From: Exiguobacterium marinum DSM 16307
GTDB taxonomy: Bacteria; Bacillota; Bacilli; Exiguobacteriales; Exiguobacteriaceae
Assembly (NCBI RefSeq): GCF_000620845.1
Contig: NZ_KK211189.1
Coordinates: 2,501-66,500, forward strand
DNA length: 64,000 nucleotides
Reading direction: 5' to 3'
Below the pieces are notes generated by a model. That model was not told where the DNA came from. It saw only the letters and a list, made by a program, of their open reading frames with translations, and made no database searches. Below, in pieces: positions 50,405-59,001 of this stretch (the first letter of the stretch is position 1; each line of letters opens with the position of its first letter). Position numbers and translations under genes: made by a program.

Positions 50405-51418
50405 TCAATGTCCTCTGTATTTCCCGAGCGCTCGCATGTTCAAAAGATACAAGACACCTGCATATAAAATCAGCCCGAGTAAATACATCCAAATCCCTGA
50501 GAAACCACTCCCGTAAATCATGACTTCCTTGATCGCTGTTGCCCCGTAAAAGATTGGCATGATGTAACTCAAGTTCCCGAGACCATATGGAATCAAATCG
50601 AGTGGGATGAGTCCCGAGAAGAACACTTGCGGGATGATCGTGAACGGGATCATCTGTACGACTTGCAGTTCCGACCGGGCAAACACCGAGATGGTCGCCC
50701 CGAAGAGTACCGCGGTCCCCGCCATGAGTAGCATCGTCAACATGACCCACGCCATATTCCCGAGCGAAGACAGACCGAGCACATAAATCGAATAGAGTAC
50801 GATGAAAATTGACTGAATCACCGCAAACGTTCCGTACCCGAGCGTATATCCTAAAATGACCTGTCCTCGTTTGATTGGGGTCATCAAGAGTCGTTCGAGT
50901 GTGCCCCCACTCCGTTCTTTGACGAGTGCCATCGCAGATAGGATGAACACGAAGAAGAACGAGAAGAGGGATAGGAAGACGAAGCCGAACGAATCGAACG
51001 TCGACTGTCCTTCTTCTCCATAGACGAATGACGTATCGATTTCAGCTGCAGGATTGAGCGTCGTCAACGCATCTTGAATCTCACCAACCGCCTTCGACGA
51101 CTTCGTCGACGGTTCACGTAACGTGATGGTCGTTCCTTCCTGATCCATTTCAAAGACGGCATCGACGTGTTCATTGTCTTCGATATATGCTTTTGGATCA
51201 TCGAACAATGCCTGTTCCACTTCGAGCGTCTCGTCTTTAAACGCATCGACGAGCTGTTCGGGTGCGTTGTCGTCGAGGACGACAGTCGGCACGTAATCCG
51301 AGTCACCGAGTAGGAAGTAGACGAGTGTCAAAATGAGAAGTGGCGCAATCAAAATCAAGGCGACGCTTCGCTTATCATTTAACGTCTGAAAGATAACACG
51401 TTTCGCTAAGTTACGCAT
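50405..51418 (-). CDS. ABC-2 type exporter permease
   Basis: The ATG at 51418 overlaps the ATPase stop (ATG inside the last codons), giving 337 residues. It has a first helix near 22-40, a large extracytoplasmic domain (about 45-155), and five C-terminal helices. This is the ABC2_membrane_3 layout of YhgE/DrrB-type exporters. The GGTLERLLMTPIKRGQVILGY motif near 188 is the conserved cytoplasmic coupling segment. It works with the ATPase upstream. Substrate unknown; drug or lipid export is likely for this class. Confidence 0.88.
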   Translation of the reverse strand: MRNLAKRVIFQTLNDKRSVALILIAPLLILTLVYFLLGDSDYVPTVVLDDNAPEQLVDAFKDETLEVEQALFDDPKAYIEDNEHVDAVFEMDQEGTTITLREPSTKSSKAVGEIQDALTTLNPAAEIDTSFVYGEEGQSTFDSFGFVFLSLFSFFFVFILSAMALVKERSGGTLERLLMTPIKRGQVILGYTLGYGTFAVIQSIFIVLYSIYVLGLSSLGNMAWVMLTMLLMAGTAVLFGATISVFARSELQVVQMIPFTIIPQVFFSGLIPLDLIPYGLGNLSYIMPIFYGATAIKEVMIYGSGFSGIWMYLLGLILYAGVLYLLNMRALGKYRGH

Positions 51419-52139
51419 GGTCACCCACCTCCTCTTTCCCGGCAATCAAGAACAGTTCTTCGACGCGACCGTTTTCGGTCTGGTCGAGCAAGGCTTGCAC
51501 GTGGTCGTACGCAATCAATCGTCCATTGTAGACGAGTGCGGCCCGGTCACACTCGAGCACTTCGTCCATGACGTGCGTCGAGACGATGATGGTCGTCCCT
51601 TCCGCTCGAATCGTTTGAAACTGATCCCAAATCTGGCGGCGTAAAATCGGGTCAATTCCGACCGTCGGTTCATCAAGAAACAACACATCTGGCTTATGCA
51701 AAATGGCGATAGCCAAGGAAAGACGTTTCTTCATCCCGCCTGAAAAATTACGGACGAGCTTATGCCGGTCGTTCGCTAAATCGACAAGGTCGAGCACTTC
51801 GGTGATGCGTTCTTGGAGCGCCTTTTTCCCTAACTTATAGATTGATCCGAAGAAGGCGAGGTTCGCCTCGGCCGACAAGTCTTCGTACAAGCCATCGTTC
51901 TGCGGCATAAATCCGATTTGTTGGAGCATGTCCATGTTTGGCATTTTCGTTTCACCGATATGGACACTTCCTTTGTCCGGTGCGAGGGCACCGATCATGA
52001 GTCGGATGAGGGTCGTCTTCCCCGATCCAGATGGTCCGAGTAAGCAACAAATCTCACCGGATGGAATGGTAAAGTCGATGTTGTCGATGGCGAGCTGGTC
52101 GCCGAACGACTTCTCAACGTGTTGCAGTTGAATGTTCAT
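51411..52139 (-). CDS. ABC-2 exporter ATP-binding protein
   Basis: The ATG at 52139, after AAAAGGAG, gives 242 residues. Walker A is LLGPSGSGKTTLI near residue 35, the Q loop is IGFMPQNDGLYEDL, the signature is NFSGGMKKRLSLA, Walker B is DVLFLDEPTVGIDP, and the H loop is VSTHVMDE. It is the DrrA/CcmA-type ATPase of the following permease. A divergent TetR regulator lies upstream, with an inverted repeat between them. Confidence 0.93.
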   Translation of the reverse strand: MNIQLQHVEKSFGDQLAIDNIDFTIPSGEICCLLGPSGSGKTTLIRLMIGALAPDKGSVHIGETKMPNMDMLQQIGFMPQNDGLYEDLSAEANLAFFGSIYKLGKKALQERITEVLDLVDLANDRHKLVRNFSGGMKKRLSLAIAILHKPDVLFLDEPTVGIDPILRRQIWDQFQTIRAEGTTIIVSTHVMDEVLECDRAALVYNGRLIAYDHVQALLDQTENGRVEELFLIAGKEEVGDHA

Positions 52140-52258
52140 TTCTGTCACTCCTTTTCGGCGCCTCATCGTGTATACTCAAGATAATCGACACCGTGTTGGT
52201 TTATATGTTCAGTATAGACCCCGTTCATGGTGGCAACAATCGTCAATATCGGTCATCG

Positions 52259-52274
52259 TGTCGGTTTTCCGACA
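52259..52274. promoter_or_regulatory. inverted repeat before the TetR gene, candidate operator
   Basis: TGTCGG TTTT CCGACA is a perfect 6-bp inverted repeat in the divergent region between the exporter operon and the TetR gene. Weaker TGTCGATTA-like segments occur nearby. Confidence 0.5.
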
Positions 52275-52310
52275 GATGGAATGAATGTGTTGAGGAAAAG
52301 GAGAAAAAGG

Positions 52311-52919
52311 ATGGAACAAACTGACTTACGCGTGATTCGAACGAAAAAACTGATCAAAGATGCCTTCTTCAGTCTCATTGAAGAACAGGGATTTGAAGGC
52401 GTCACCGTCAAGCAATTGACTGAACGAGCCGGCATCAATCGGGGCACCTTTTATAGCCACTATGTGGATAAGTTCGAGTTGATGGAGAAATGCGTCAACG
52501 AAATCTTTGAAGAGGCTGAACAAAAGTTGATTCATCATCTCCCTCACATCTTTGGAGACGAGCGAACTGACAAGTCGTATTATTATCTCGTTCCGTTTAT
52601 TCGTTTCATCGAAGACAACCAAATCATCATGAAGCCGCTCCTCGGACCGAACGGAGATCCGACGTTCCAGGCAAAACTTCGAAAGTTCATGCAGGCGGCC
52701 CTCTTTCAGCGCTCCCCGGTAACCTTATTTGATCCGGACAAGATGATGGTCCCGCCTCCATATCTCGTCGCCTATCTGTCTTCGGCTCACATGGGCGTCA
52801 TCTACGAGTGGTTGAACAATCCGTCCGCAGAAGAGACAGCGGAAGACATCGCCCGGATTATCTATACGATCACCTATGAAGGACCGCTCGTCGCCGGCGG
52901 TGTGAAGTCACACGAATGA
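52311..52919 (+). CDS. TetR-family regulator of the ABC-2 exporter
   Basis: The ATG at 52311, after AAAAGGAGAAAAAGG, gives 202 residues. The TetR helix-turn-helix is VRTKK-like at the start and continues IEEQGFEGVTVKQLTERAGINRGTFYSHYVDKFEL. The C-terminal part (TetR_C_7-like, with SSAHMGVIYEWLNNPSAEETAED) is typical of YhgE-associated regulators. It is divergent from the exporter operon and likely represses it and itself. A longer start at 52227 crosses the candidate operator and is rejected. Confidence 0.87.
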   Translation: MEQTDLRVIRTKKLIKDAFFSLIEEQGFEGVTVKQLTERAGINRGTFYSHYVDKFELMEKCVNEIFEEAEQKLIHHLPHIFGDERTDKSYYYLVPFIRFIEDNQIIMKPLLGPNGDPTFQAKLRKFMQAALFQRSPVTLFDPDKMMVPPPYLVAYLSSAHMGVIYEWLNNPSAEETAEDIARIIYTITYEGPLVAGGVKSHE

Positions 52920-52952
52920 AGCCTCTCGCTACTTTTGCGAGAGGCTTTGTTT
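52918..52952. terminator. bidirectional terminator
   Basis: An AAGCCTCTCGC / GCGAGAGGCTT hairpin lies between the converging TetR gene and the 127-residue gene. Confidence 0.85.
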
Positions 52953-53334
52953 ATGAGACGCGAACATGCACATGCAAGTTCCCATTGTCTTCCGTTGTCG
53001 TCTGGTAAGCGTTCTGTACCGCCTCCAGATCATGCCAGGCGATGCGGTATGACTTGCCTCGCATCCCTTCAAACTCGAAGGCGAGATGTTGTAAATCCGA
53101 CATACCTAAGATACGGTCAAACGCTCTACCTTGACCGTCCCACTCGATTTGATTCACTGAGTCTTTTAACACGAGGTCGAGCCCATGCATCACTTTTTCT
53201 TTAATCAAATGACCATCCGCCGCAACACGCATCCCGTCTTGAATATCATGCATCCGACACGATTCAATATCATCAAACGGGATGGTGATTTCATCGCCGT
53301 TCGCAAAGTGAAGTGTGATTGTTTTTACGATCAT
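52951..53334 (-). CDS. hypothetical protein, 127 residues
   Basis: The product is soluble and rich in beta strands (MIVKTITLHFANGDEITIPFD, then VNQIEWDGQGRAFDRILG, and LHVHVRVS at the end). A signal peptide and membrane helices are absent. I recognise no family. It is a single gene; its promoter region should lie in 53335-53500 with that of crtP. Confidence 0.6.
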   Translation of the reverse strand: MIVKTITLHFANGDEITIPFDDIESCRMHDIQDGMRVAADGHLIKEKVMHGLDLVLKDSVNQIEWDGQGRAFDRILGMSDLQHLAFEFEGMRGKSYRIAWHDLEAVQNAYQTTTEDNGNLHVHVRVS

Positions 53335-53531
53335 CTTATATTCCTACCTTCATCTAGACTCCGTCCTATGCTTCTAGCCTAACTATACAAAACTTTCCCC
53401 GGTTCAGGGATGACATCTTTGTGGATGTGGCAAATCCGTAAAAGCATGTTCATTTCATTTAGAAACGGGAATAGAAGAGGTAGCAATCATTCTGTTTTTT
53501 GAAAATAACACTTCGGAAAGGCGGAGAATAT

Positions 53532-55028
53532 ATGCCATCAGTGGATAAGTCGGTCATCGTCATCGGCGGTGGCCTCGGCGGCTTGTCAGCGGCCATCTCA
53601 CTCGCTCAAAAAGGTTACGACGTCTCACTTTACGAAAAGAACGACCATATCGGGGGAAAAGTGAATCGGCTCGAACAGGACGGATTCGGCTTCGACCTCG
53701 GACCGTCGATTTTAACGATGCCCCACATCTTCGACAAGCTGTTCCGCGGAAGCAACAAACGCATGGAAGACTATGTGTCCATCAAACGGTTAGAGCTCGA
53801 ATGGCGCTCATTCTTCCCGGACGAGACCGTCCTCGATCTCTATCATGACCTCGAACAGATGCAACGGGCGAATCCTTCCCTCTCTCGAAAAGACATGCAA
53901 GAATATCGTGAACTGTTGAATTATGCAGCGCGCATCTATAAGACGACGGAGAAGGGATACTTGGCGGAAGGGTTTGAGTCACCTTTAGAAGCGGTCATGA
54001 AGACAGGTATTTTCCCGACGCTCTTCGGATTCGATTTGACGTCGACGATGTATAGCGCCATCAAGAAACGGATCAGTAATCCACATCTTCGGGATATGCT
54101 GTCGTATTACGTCAAATATGTCGGATCGTCTCCGTATAATGCACCAGCCGTCCTCAACATGATGATTTACATGCAGTATGCCCAAGGTTGTTGGTACGTC
54201 GAAGGCGGGACCCATAAGCTTGCGGAAGGCTTGACGAAGCTCGCCGAAGAGATCGGTGTGAAGCTACATATCGGCGAAGGCGTGGTTCGTGCCTATACGG
54301 TGAATGAAAAAATTTCAGCGATCGAGCTTGAGGATGGACGTCTCCGTTCAGCCGACTATTTCGTCTCGAACATGGAAGTCATTCCGTTCTATCAGAAGAT
54401 GGTCGATGCGGACGAACAGTACGTCGACAAACTCGTTGATAAATACGAACCGGCGAGCTCCGGATTCGTCCTTCATCTCGGCGTGAAGAAAGCCTATCCA
54501 CAACTGGCCCATCATAACTTTTTCTTCTCTGAGAACTTACATGAACAGATGAATAAAATTTTTGAGAAACATGAACTTCCAGACGATCCGACGATTTACC
54601 TCGTGAACGTCAACAAGACCGACCCGACCCAGGCACCGCCAGGACATGAGAATATCAAAATCTTGCCACACATCCCGTATATCCAAGATGTGCCGTTCAC
54701 CGAAGAAGAGTACGCCGCTTTTGAAGAGCGTGTGCTCGATAAGTTGGAACGAATGGGTCTCGATGGTCTGCGTGAACATACCGTGACACGCGACGTGTGG
54801 ACGCCTCACGATATCGAGCGGACGTATGGATCGGACCGCGGAGCCATTTACGGAACGGTCGCCGACAAGAATCGAAACGGTGGCTTCAAGCATAAAAAAC
54901 AGAGCGAACTCTATCACAACCTCTATTTCGTCGGCGGGACCGTCAACCCGGGCGGTGGCATGCCGATGGTCACGTTGAGCGGTCAGCAGGTGAGCGACAA
55001 GATCGCGAAACGCGACAAAGTGAAATGA
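53532..55028 (+). CDS. crtP: diapolycopene oxygenase/carotenoid desaturase-type oxidoreductase (CrtP-like)
   Basis: The ATG at 53532, after AAAGGCGGAG, gives 498 residues. The FAD-binding motif VIVIGGGLGGLSAAISLAQKG opens the protein, followed by HIGGKVNRLEQDGFGFDLGPS. The C-terminal motif is FVGGTVNPGGGMPMVTLSGQ. The sequence is very close in pattern to Staphylococcus aureus CrtP (KRISNPHLRDMLSYYVKYVGSS and AHHNFFFSENL segments), which oxidises terminal methyl groups of a C30 carotenoid, rather than to the desaturase CrtN. No crtM or crtN is in the window, so the rest of the pathway must be elsewhere. Substrate C30 is inferred. Confidence 0.88.
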   Translation: MPSVDKSVIVIGGGLGGLSAAISLAQKGYDVSLYEKNDHIGGKVNRLEQDGFGFDLGPSILTMPHIFDKLFRGSNKRMEDYVSIKRLELEWRSFFPDETVLDLYHDLEQMQRANPSLSRKDMQEYRELLNYAARIYKTTEKGYLAEGFESPLEAVMKTGIFPTLFGFDLTSTMYSAIKKRISNPHLRDMLSYYVKYVGSSPYNAPAVLNMMIYMQYAQGCWYVEGGTHKLAEGLTKLAEEIGVKLHIGEGVVRAYTVNEKISAIELEDGRLRSADYFVSNMEVIPFYQKMVDADEQYVDKLVDKYEPASSGFVLHLGVKKAYPQLAHHNFFFSENLHEQMNKIFEKHELPDDPTIYLVNVNKTDPTQAPPGHENIKILPHIPYIQDVPFTEEEYAAFEERVLDKLERMGLDGLREHTVTRDVWTPHDIERTYGSDRGAIYGTVADKNRNGGFKHKKQSELYHNLYFVGGTVNPGGGMPMVTLSGQQVSDKIAKRDKVK

Positions 55029-55141
55029 TTTTCTTCTATCCCTCATTCGCTATGAGGGATTATTTTTTGAAACTTTTTCCAATCAACTTCCGTATATTGT
55101 GCTACGATACAAACAATCAAACATACAAGCGGAGGAACAGG

Positions 55142-55867
55142 ATGTATCAAATCACAAGCTATTTCTTTATGTATGCCAAAGTTGTCGTCACCGATAAGAT
55201 TCCATTCATTTGGACGCTCGGGATCCCACTCATAATCGCCTTGACGCAGTCGTTTTCAGATATTCGCCAAGCAACGACAGCGGAATACTACCCAGGGCTC
55301 TCTTATTTCTGGGTGTATATCATTCTTGCTACATATGTGAACGGTGTCGGCATCGAACTCGCTCGCATGCGTGAATACGGACTGATGAAAACGTACGTGA
55401 TGATTTCAGGCAACAAACTGACATATGTCATCGCCGTCATCTTGGCGCAACTCTTATTCGCCTCGATCAGCTTACTCTTATTCACAACGGTCGTTACGCT
55501 CGTTCATGGCTTTTTCTCGTTCAAGTTGATTGCAACGTCTCTACTCGTATTGATCGGGAGTATCCCGTTCGCGGTTGCCAGTGTCGCCATCACGGCACTG
55601 CCGGTGAAAGTGTCGAGTCTCGGGACGTTCGCGAACATTCTGATGTTTCCGCTCTTTTTATTGGCAATCAACTCACCCGATTACTGGTTCAGCTTCTTCA
55701 ACCCGTTCTACGCGCTTCATGAATTCGCGCTCGGGTTGCTGCACCTGACGACTCAAGTCGAGTTCTCGTTCGGAGTATGGGCGACAGGCCTCTCCGTACT
55801 TGGGTATTTCATCATCGGAGCGATTGCGTTGAAACGCTTCAGTCTCGTCTCACTCATGACACGCTAG
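55142..55867 (+). CDS. ABC exporter membrane protein
   Basis: The ATG at 55142, after AAGCGGAGGAACAGG, gives 241 residues with six hydrophobic helices. The layout (YPGLSYFWVYIILATYVNGVG, then EYGLMKTYVMISGNKLTYVIAVILAQ) is that of ABC-2 permeases with no large outer domain. It lies 9 nt upstream of an ATPase gene. Substrate unknown. Its position after crtP may be coincidence, since a 113-nt gap separates them. Confidence 0.8.
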   Translation: MYQITSYFFMYAKVVVTDKIPFIWTLGIPLIIALTQSFSDIRQATTAEYYPGLSYFWVYIILATYVNGVGIELARMREYGLMKTYVMISGNKLTYVIAVILAQLLFASISLLLFTTVVTLVHGFFSFKLIATSLLVLIGSIPFAVASVAITALPVKVSSLGTFANILMFPLFLLAINSPDYWFSFFNPFYALHEFALGLLHLTTQVEFSFGVWATGLSVLGYFIIGAIALKRFSLVSLMTR

Positions 55868-55876
55868 GAGGTTCTT

Positions 55877-56605
55877 ATGCACGTAAACCAACTCACTTAT
55901 CGCTACCCGAAAGCGACACGTCCTGTTCTCGACGGCGTCTCGTTCACACTACAGCCGAATAAGCTGAACGTTTTGATCGGACAAAACGGTGCCGGGAAAA
56001 CGACACTGTTTGATTGTATGACCGGGGCACTTCCGGTCGACAAAGCATCACTCGAACTCGTTCCGACGACGGATATGCTCTATTTAACGCAACTCATGTA
56101 TAACCATCACGAATTGACAGGCAAAGACTTCGCCTATTTCATCGGACGTCTGTCGCAGCGCCCCGACTTCAAGAAACTCGAGTCTTATGTGAACAACCTC
56201 TCAACGTCCCGAGAACAAGAACTGTTCGAACATCTATGGACGATGAAACTCGGGAAGATGTCGGTCGGGGAGAAGAAATGGCTCTTCGTGACGCTCTTAT
56301 CTTCCATCAAACGTTCTCTCTATTTATTTGACGAGCCGACGAGCGGGGTAGACCCGGCGTCCCGCATTCAAATCATGCGTCGCCTACAGCGACTCGTCGA
56401 CGAGGGCAAGATATGTCTCATCTCAACACATCAGTTACACGACTTGGCTCAACTCGATGCCCATGTCATCTTCCTGCATGGCGGATGCATTTTATATGAA
56501 GGGGACTTCCAGGACTGGCTCAAAGAATCTGGAACGACCGACCCGGACGAAGCGTTCGTTCGCATGGTCGACACGCCGCTCGATGATGTGGCGGTGACAC
56601 GATGA
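55877..56605 (+). CDS. ABC exporter ATP-binding protein
   Basis: The 242-residue ATPase has Walker A (LIGQNGAGKTTLFD), Walker B (SLYLFDEPTSGVDP) and H loop (ISTHQLHDL). The signature LGKMSVGEKKWL departs from LSGGQ, in which the second and third residues are altered, but Gly is kept. It pairs with the permease gene upstream, after AGGAGG. The downstream microprotein start overlaps its stop codon (ATGA). Confidence 0.9.
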   Translation: MHVNQLTYRYPKATRPVLDGVSFTLQPNKLNVLIGQNGAGKTTLFDCMTGALPVDKASLELVPTTDMLYLTQLMYNHHELTGKDFAYFIGRLSQRPDFKKLESYVNNLSTSREQELFEHLWTMKLGKMSVGEKKWLFVTLLSSIKRSLYLFDEPTSGVDPASRIQIMRRLQRLVDEGKICLISTHQLHDLAQLDAHVIFLHGGCILYEGDFQDWLKESGTTDPDEAFVRMVDTPLDDVAVTR

Positions 56606-56721
56606 ATGACTCGTTTTGGGAACGACACCGGTTTATATTCTATACAATCGGTATGGTCGTCTGCGGCATTCTCATTTCCATGAACTCAAAAAAAATCAGC
56701 TCTGACGTGTGTCAGGGCTGA
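56602..56721 (+). CDS. candidate 39-residue membrane microprotein coupled to the ABC exporter
   Basis: The ATG overlaps the ATPase stop (ATGA), so it is coupled to it. The product has one hydrophobic helix, FIFYTIGMVVCGILISM, flanked by MNDSFWERHR and a tail whose codons fall inside the terminator. It could be a small accessory subunit of the exporter, but it is too short for certainty. Confidence 0.55.
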   Translation: MNDSFWERHRFIFYTIGMVVCGILISMNSKKISSDVCQG

Positions 56722-56729
56722 CTTTTATT
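56691..56729. terminator. bidirectional terminator
   Basis: An AAATCAGCTCTGAC / GTCAGGGCTGACTTTT hairpin with A and T runs on both sides ends the ABC operon (plus) and the second paralog array (minus). Confidence 0.88.
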
Positions 56730-57189
56730 GTTCACGATGTGCGCGTCGTAACTCTCGATTCGTCACATGCTCTGGATCCGCTTCACGTAGTTTACGGTCC
56801 ATCGACACGTACAAGATGAGAAGCGGAATGATGCCAATCAATACGACACCGAGTAGTTCCTGCATCGAATCCAACACGAACCACGTGAGGAAAGTAAATA
56901 CACCAAGTGATCCAAACATGGCGACGATAATGAGAAATTCCCGACGAACGAGGCGTTGGTATTCCTCGTCTTCATTAAATGTACGTAACAACTTCATCCG
57001 TCGCCATGCTTGATAGAGCATCGGCAGTTGGGCCACGAGCAAAGACAAGGCAACCGTCGTCACCGTGACACCTTTTATGACTGAAACAACGAGAAAGAGA
57101 AACAGACCGATGGTGCCAAATAGTGTGCTGATTCCTCGTGCGTCGAGATCCTGTTCCACCATTTTGGGGAGGCGTTCTTGTTTATTCAT
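56725..57189 (-). CDS. four-helix membrane protein, array 2 member 3
   Basis: The ATG at 57189 overlaps the previous stop (TGATG) and gives 154 residues starting MNKQERLPKM. Helices lie in two pairs (about 22-58 and 85-130) around the loop KLLRTFNEDEEYQRLVRREF, which carries the F-N-E-D-x-x-Y-Q-R-L-V motif. The tail DPEHVTNRELRRAHREQ is the clearest form of the C-terminal signature. It is the last gene of a three-gene array. Function unknown. Confidence 0.8.
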   Translation of the reverse strand: MNKQERLPKMVEQDLDARGISTLFGTIGLFLFLVVSVIKGVTVTTVALSLLVAQLPMLYQAWRRMKLLRTFNEDEEYQRLVRREFLIIVAMFGSLGVFTFLTWFVLDSMQELLGVVLIGIIPLLILYVSMDRKLREADPEHVTNRELRRAHREQ

Positions 57190-57671
57190 CACGCTTCACT
57201 TTTTCGTTTTTTCCGTTGCAACTGGACATGACCGAGTTCGACTCCCGTCACGTGTAACGGATCGATTTCTTTTAGCTTGCGGTCGATTGGAAAACTGAGA
57301 ATCAACAGAACCATGATTCCGATTAATGCAACGATGACGAACGTGAACAATGAAATCCACTCAAGCTCCACACTGGCAATCAGTATGAGAACAAGTAACG
57401 GCGAGGTAAGACCCAATAAAAATTCGGATCGCACGAGTTGTTGATACCGTTTGTCCTCGTTAAATGAAAGTAATAACTTCTTGCGGTGCCATGATTTATA
57501 TAGGGCAGGAAATTGTCCGAAAAAAATCATGGCATACAACAAGAAGACGTTCGTCGTCCATATATAGAAGAAAGTCAAGATGATGGCCCCAACCAATGGA
57601 AGGGTCAATTGCTTCTTTCGCTTCTCATCATCCTTCAACATCCGTTCTAATCTAACTTCATGGTCTACCAT
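57189..57671 (-). CDS. four-helix membrane protein, array 2 member 2
   Basis: The 160-residue product starts MVDHEVRLERML. Two helix pairs surround the loop KLLLSFNEDKRYQQLVRSEF with the F-N-E-D-x-x-Y-Q-x-L-V motif. The tail DPLHVTGVELGHVQL matches the signature D-P-x-H-V-T-x-x-E-L. It overlaps the next gene. Function unknown. Confidence 0.8.
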   Translation of the reverse strand: MVDHEVRLERMLKDDEKRKKQLTLPLVGAIILTFFYIWTTNVFLLYAMIFFGQFPALYKSWHRKKLLLSFNEDKRYQQLVRSEFLLGLTSPLLVLILIASVELEWISLFTFVIVALIGIMVLLILSFPIDRKLKEIDPLHVTGVELGHVQLQRKKRKSEA

Positions 57672-57729
57672 CGAATCCCCCTCATGTGTTTTCGTTATTT
57701 TGATTTATGAAACCTGCTCTCGATTAGTT

Positions 57730-58200
57730 TCATTTCCTACGCTTCTCACGATTCATCAATCCCAACAAACTTTCGACCACGTGCTCGTCATCAATCTTTA
57801 GAATCTTCCAATCGACCCACGACTCGAGAATAAGGCAACTCGCAATCAGCGTCGCACAGCCAAGGCTTAACGTATCAAGCGATATGTACTTCAGTGCATA
57901 GAGCGCCATCATCGATATGACACCAATCAAAAGAATAAACTGAAGCATACCCTTCAGATAAATAAAGCGCTGGTACGTGGATGAGTCATTAAATTGTAAA
58001 AACAACTGGATTTTATGCCACGTCGCTACCAGAAGCGGCATGAGCATCGCCGCACAAAAGATGAACAGGGATAGGCTCATTCTTGAATCATTGAACAATA
58101 ACCAAAGCGCTGTCACTACCCCGATGATAATCACTAGTAGCGGACCCTTTTTAGTCCATGATTTGTCGTACAAGTATTCCATTCGTTCTTCACGTAACAT
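57730..58200 (-). CDS. four-helix membrane protein, array 2 member 1
   Basis: The ATG at 58200, after GGAGGGGTGCTGG, gives 156 residues starting MLREERMEYLYD. Two helix pairs surround the loop QLFLQFNDSSTYQRFIYLKG, an F-N-D-S-x-x-Y-Q-R variant of the motif. The tail IDDEHVVESLLGLMNREK keeps D-x-E-H-V. It is the first gene of the second array. Function unknown. Confidence 0.75.
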   Translation of the reverse strand: MLREERMEYLYDKSWTKKGPLLVIIIGVVTALWLLFNDSRMSLSLFIFCAAMLMPLLVATWHKIQLFLQFNDSSTYQRFIYLKGMLQFILLIGVISMMALYALKYISLDTLSLGCATLIASCLILESWVDWKILKIDDEHVVESLLGLMNREKRRK

Positions 58201-58297
58201 CCAGCACCCCTCCAAAAGTAAAAAAAATCCAATTTACCGATATCTATATCTTATCAATCTATAAGCAAACTTTCGAGGTTTTTCCATTAAAAAGGAA

Positions 58298-58323
58298 AAA
58301 GCACCTGACGATTGTCAGATGCT
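58298..58323 (-). terminator. terminator after the 33-residue gene
   Basis: On the minus strand GCATCTGAC / GTCAGGTGC is followed by TTTTTCC directly after the stop codon at 58326. Confidence 0.82.
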
Positions 58324-58325
58324 AA

Positions 58326-58427
58326 TCAATTTAAGTCTCGGCGAATGAATCGGAATAAAAAGACTCCAATCATCGTCAACAATCCTAGATTCAAGATTGC
58401 CCATGCCATGTCCATCACTTGTAGCAT
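58326..58427 (-). CDS. candidate 33-residue membrane microprotein
   Basis: The ATG at 58427, after GGAAGGGGTAATCAT, encodes a short N-terminus (MLQVMDMAWA), one helix (ILNLGLLTMIGVFLF) and a basic end (RFIRRDLN). A terminator follows at once. It stands alone between array 2 and the YdcZ operon, and its gene structure (RBS, start, stop, terminator) is complete. Function unknown. Confidence 0.65.
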   Translation of the reverse strand: MLQVMDMAWAILNLGLLTMIGVFLFRFIRRDLN

Positions 58428-58515
58428 ATGATTACCCCTTCCATCCTGTTTTTCTAAATTATACGTGTCTTTATTAAAAAAGATTCGTTCAAAATGTGGT
58501 ACTTCTTTTTAAGAT

Positions 58516-58989
58516 TTAACTCGCACGGTTAATCGACTTGCGAGTTTGTTGTACCTTTCCGCTCAACTGAAACACGAGTACCCCACCGACGATCAACACA
58601 ATCCCGACGACCGTCTTCCATGTGAACGGGACGGCCGTCAATCCGAACCACCCTAACGTATCCCAGAGGAGCGCGAATAAGATTTGAGACACCATAACGA
58701 TTGAGATCGCGTAACTCGGCCCGAGGCGCTCAACCCCTTGCGTCACACTCATGACGACCCCGACGCCGAGTATTCCGCTGAACCAGTACCATGTCTCCAT
58801 CTCCTCTACTCGGAACAAGCCACCACCTTCTTGAAACAACCCAATGAGTAGCGATGCTAAAAATCCAAGACAGAGAACGAGCGTCGTCGTCGCCCATGCG
58901 CCGACACGCTTCTTGACGTTGGCGTTAAAGGTGTTTTGCACACAGACGAGCATCCCGCCGAAGATGGCAAGCATCATTCCAATCGCCAT
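58516..58989 (-). CDS. YdcZ-family (DMT superfamily) membrane transporter, single unit
   Basis: This 157-residue protein has five hydrophobic helices of the YdcZ (DUF606) type. Family landmarks are GGMLVCVQNTFNANVKKRVG near 12-32 and LGPSYAISIVMVSQILFALLWDTLGWFG near 90-118. Such single units usually pair as inverted dimers. It is the last gene of a four-gene operon with uniform 12-nt gaps, which also contains a Crp-type regulator and two other YdcZ proteins. Substrate unknown. Confidence 0.85.
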   Translation of the reverse strand: MAIGMMLAIFGGMLVCVQNTFNANVKKRVGAWATTTLVLCLGFLASLLIGLFQEGGGLFRVEEMETWYWFSGILGVGVVMSVTQGVERLGPSYAISIVMVSQILFALLWDTLGWFGLTAVPFTWKTVVGIVLIVGGVLVFQLSGKVQQTRKSINRAS

Positions 58990-59001
58990 GATTCTTCCCT
59001 C

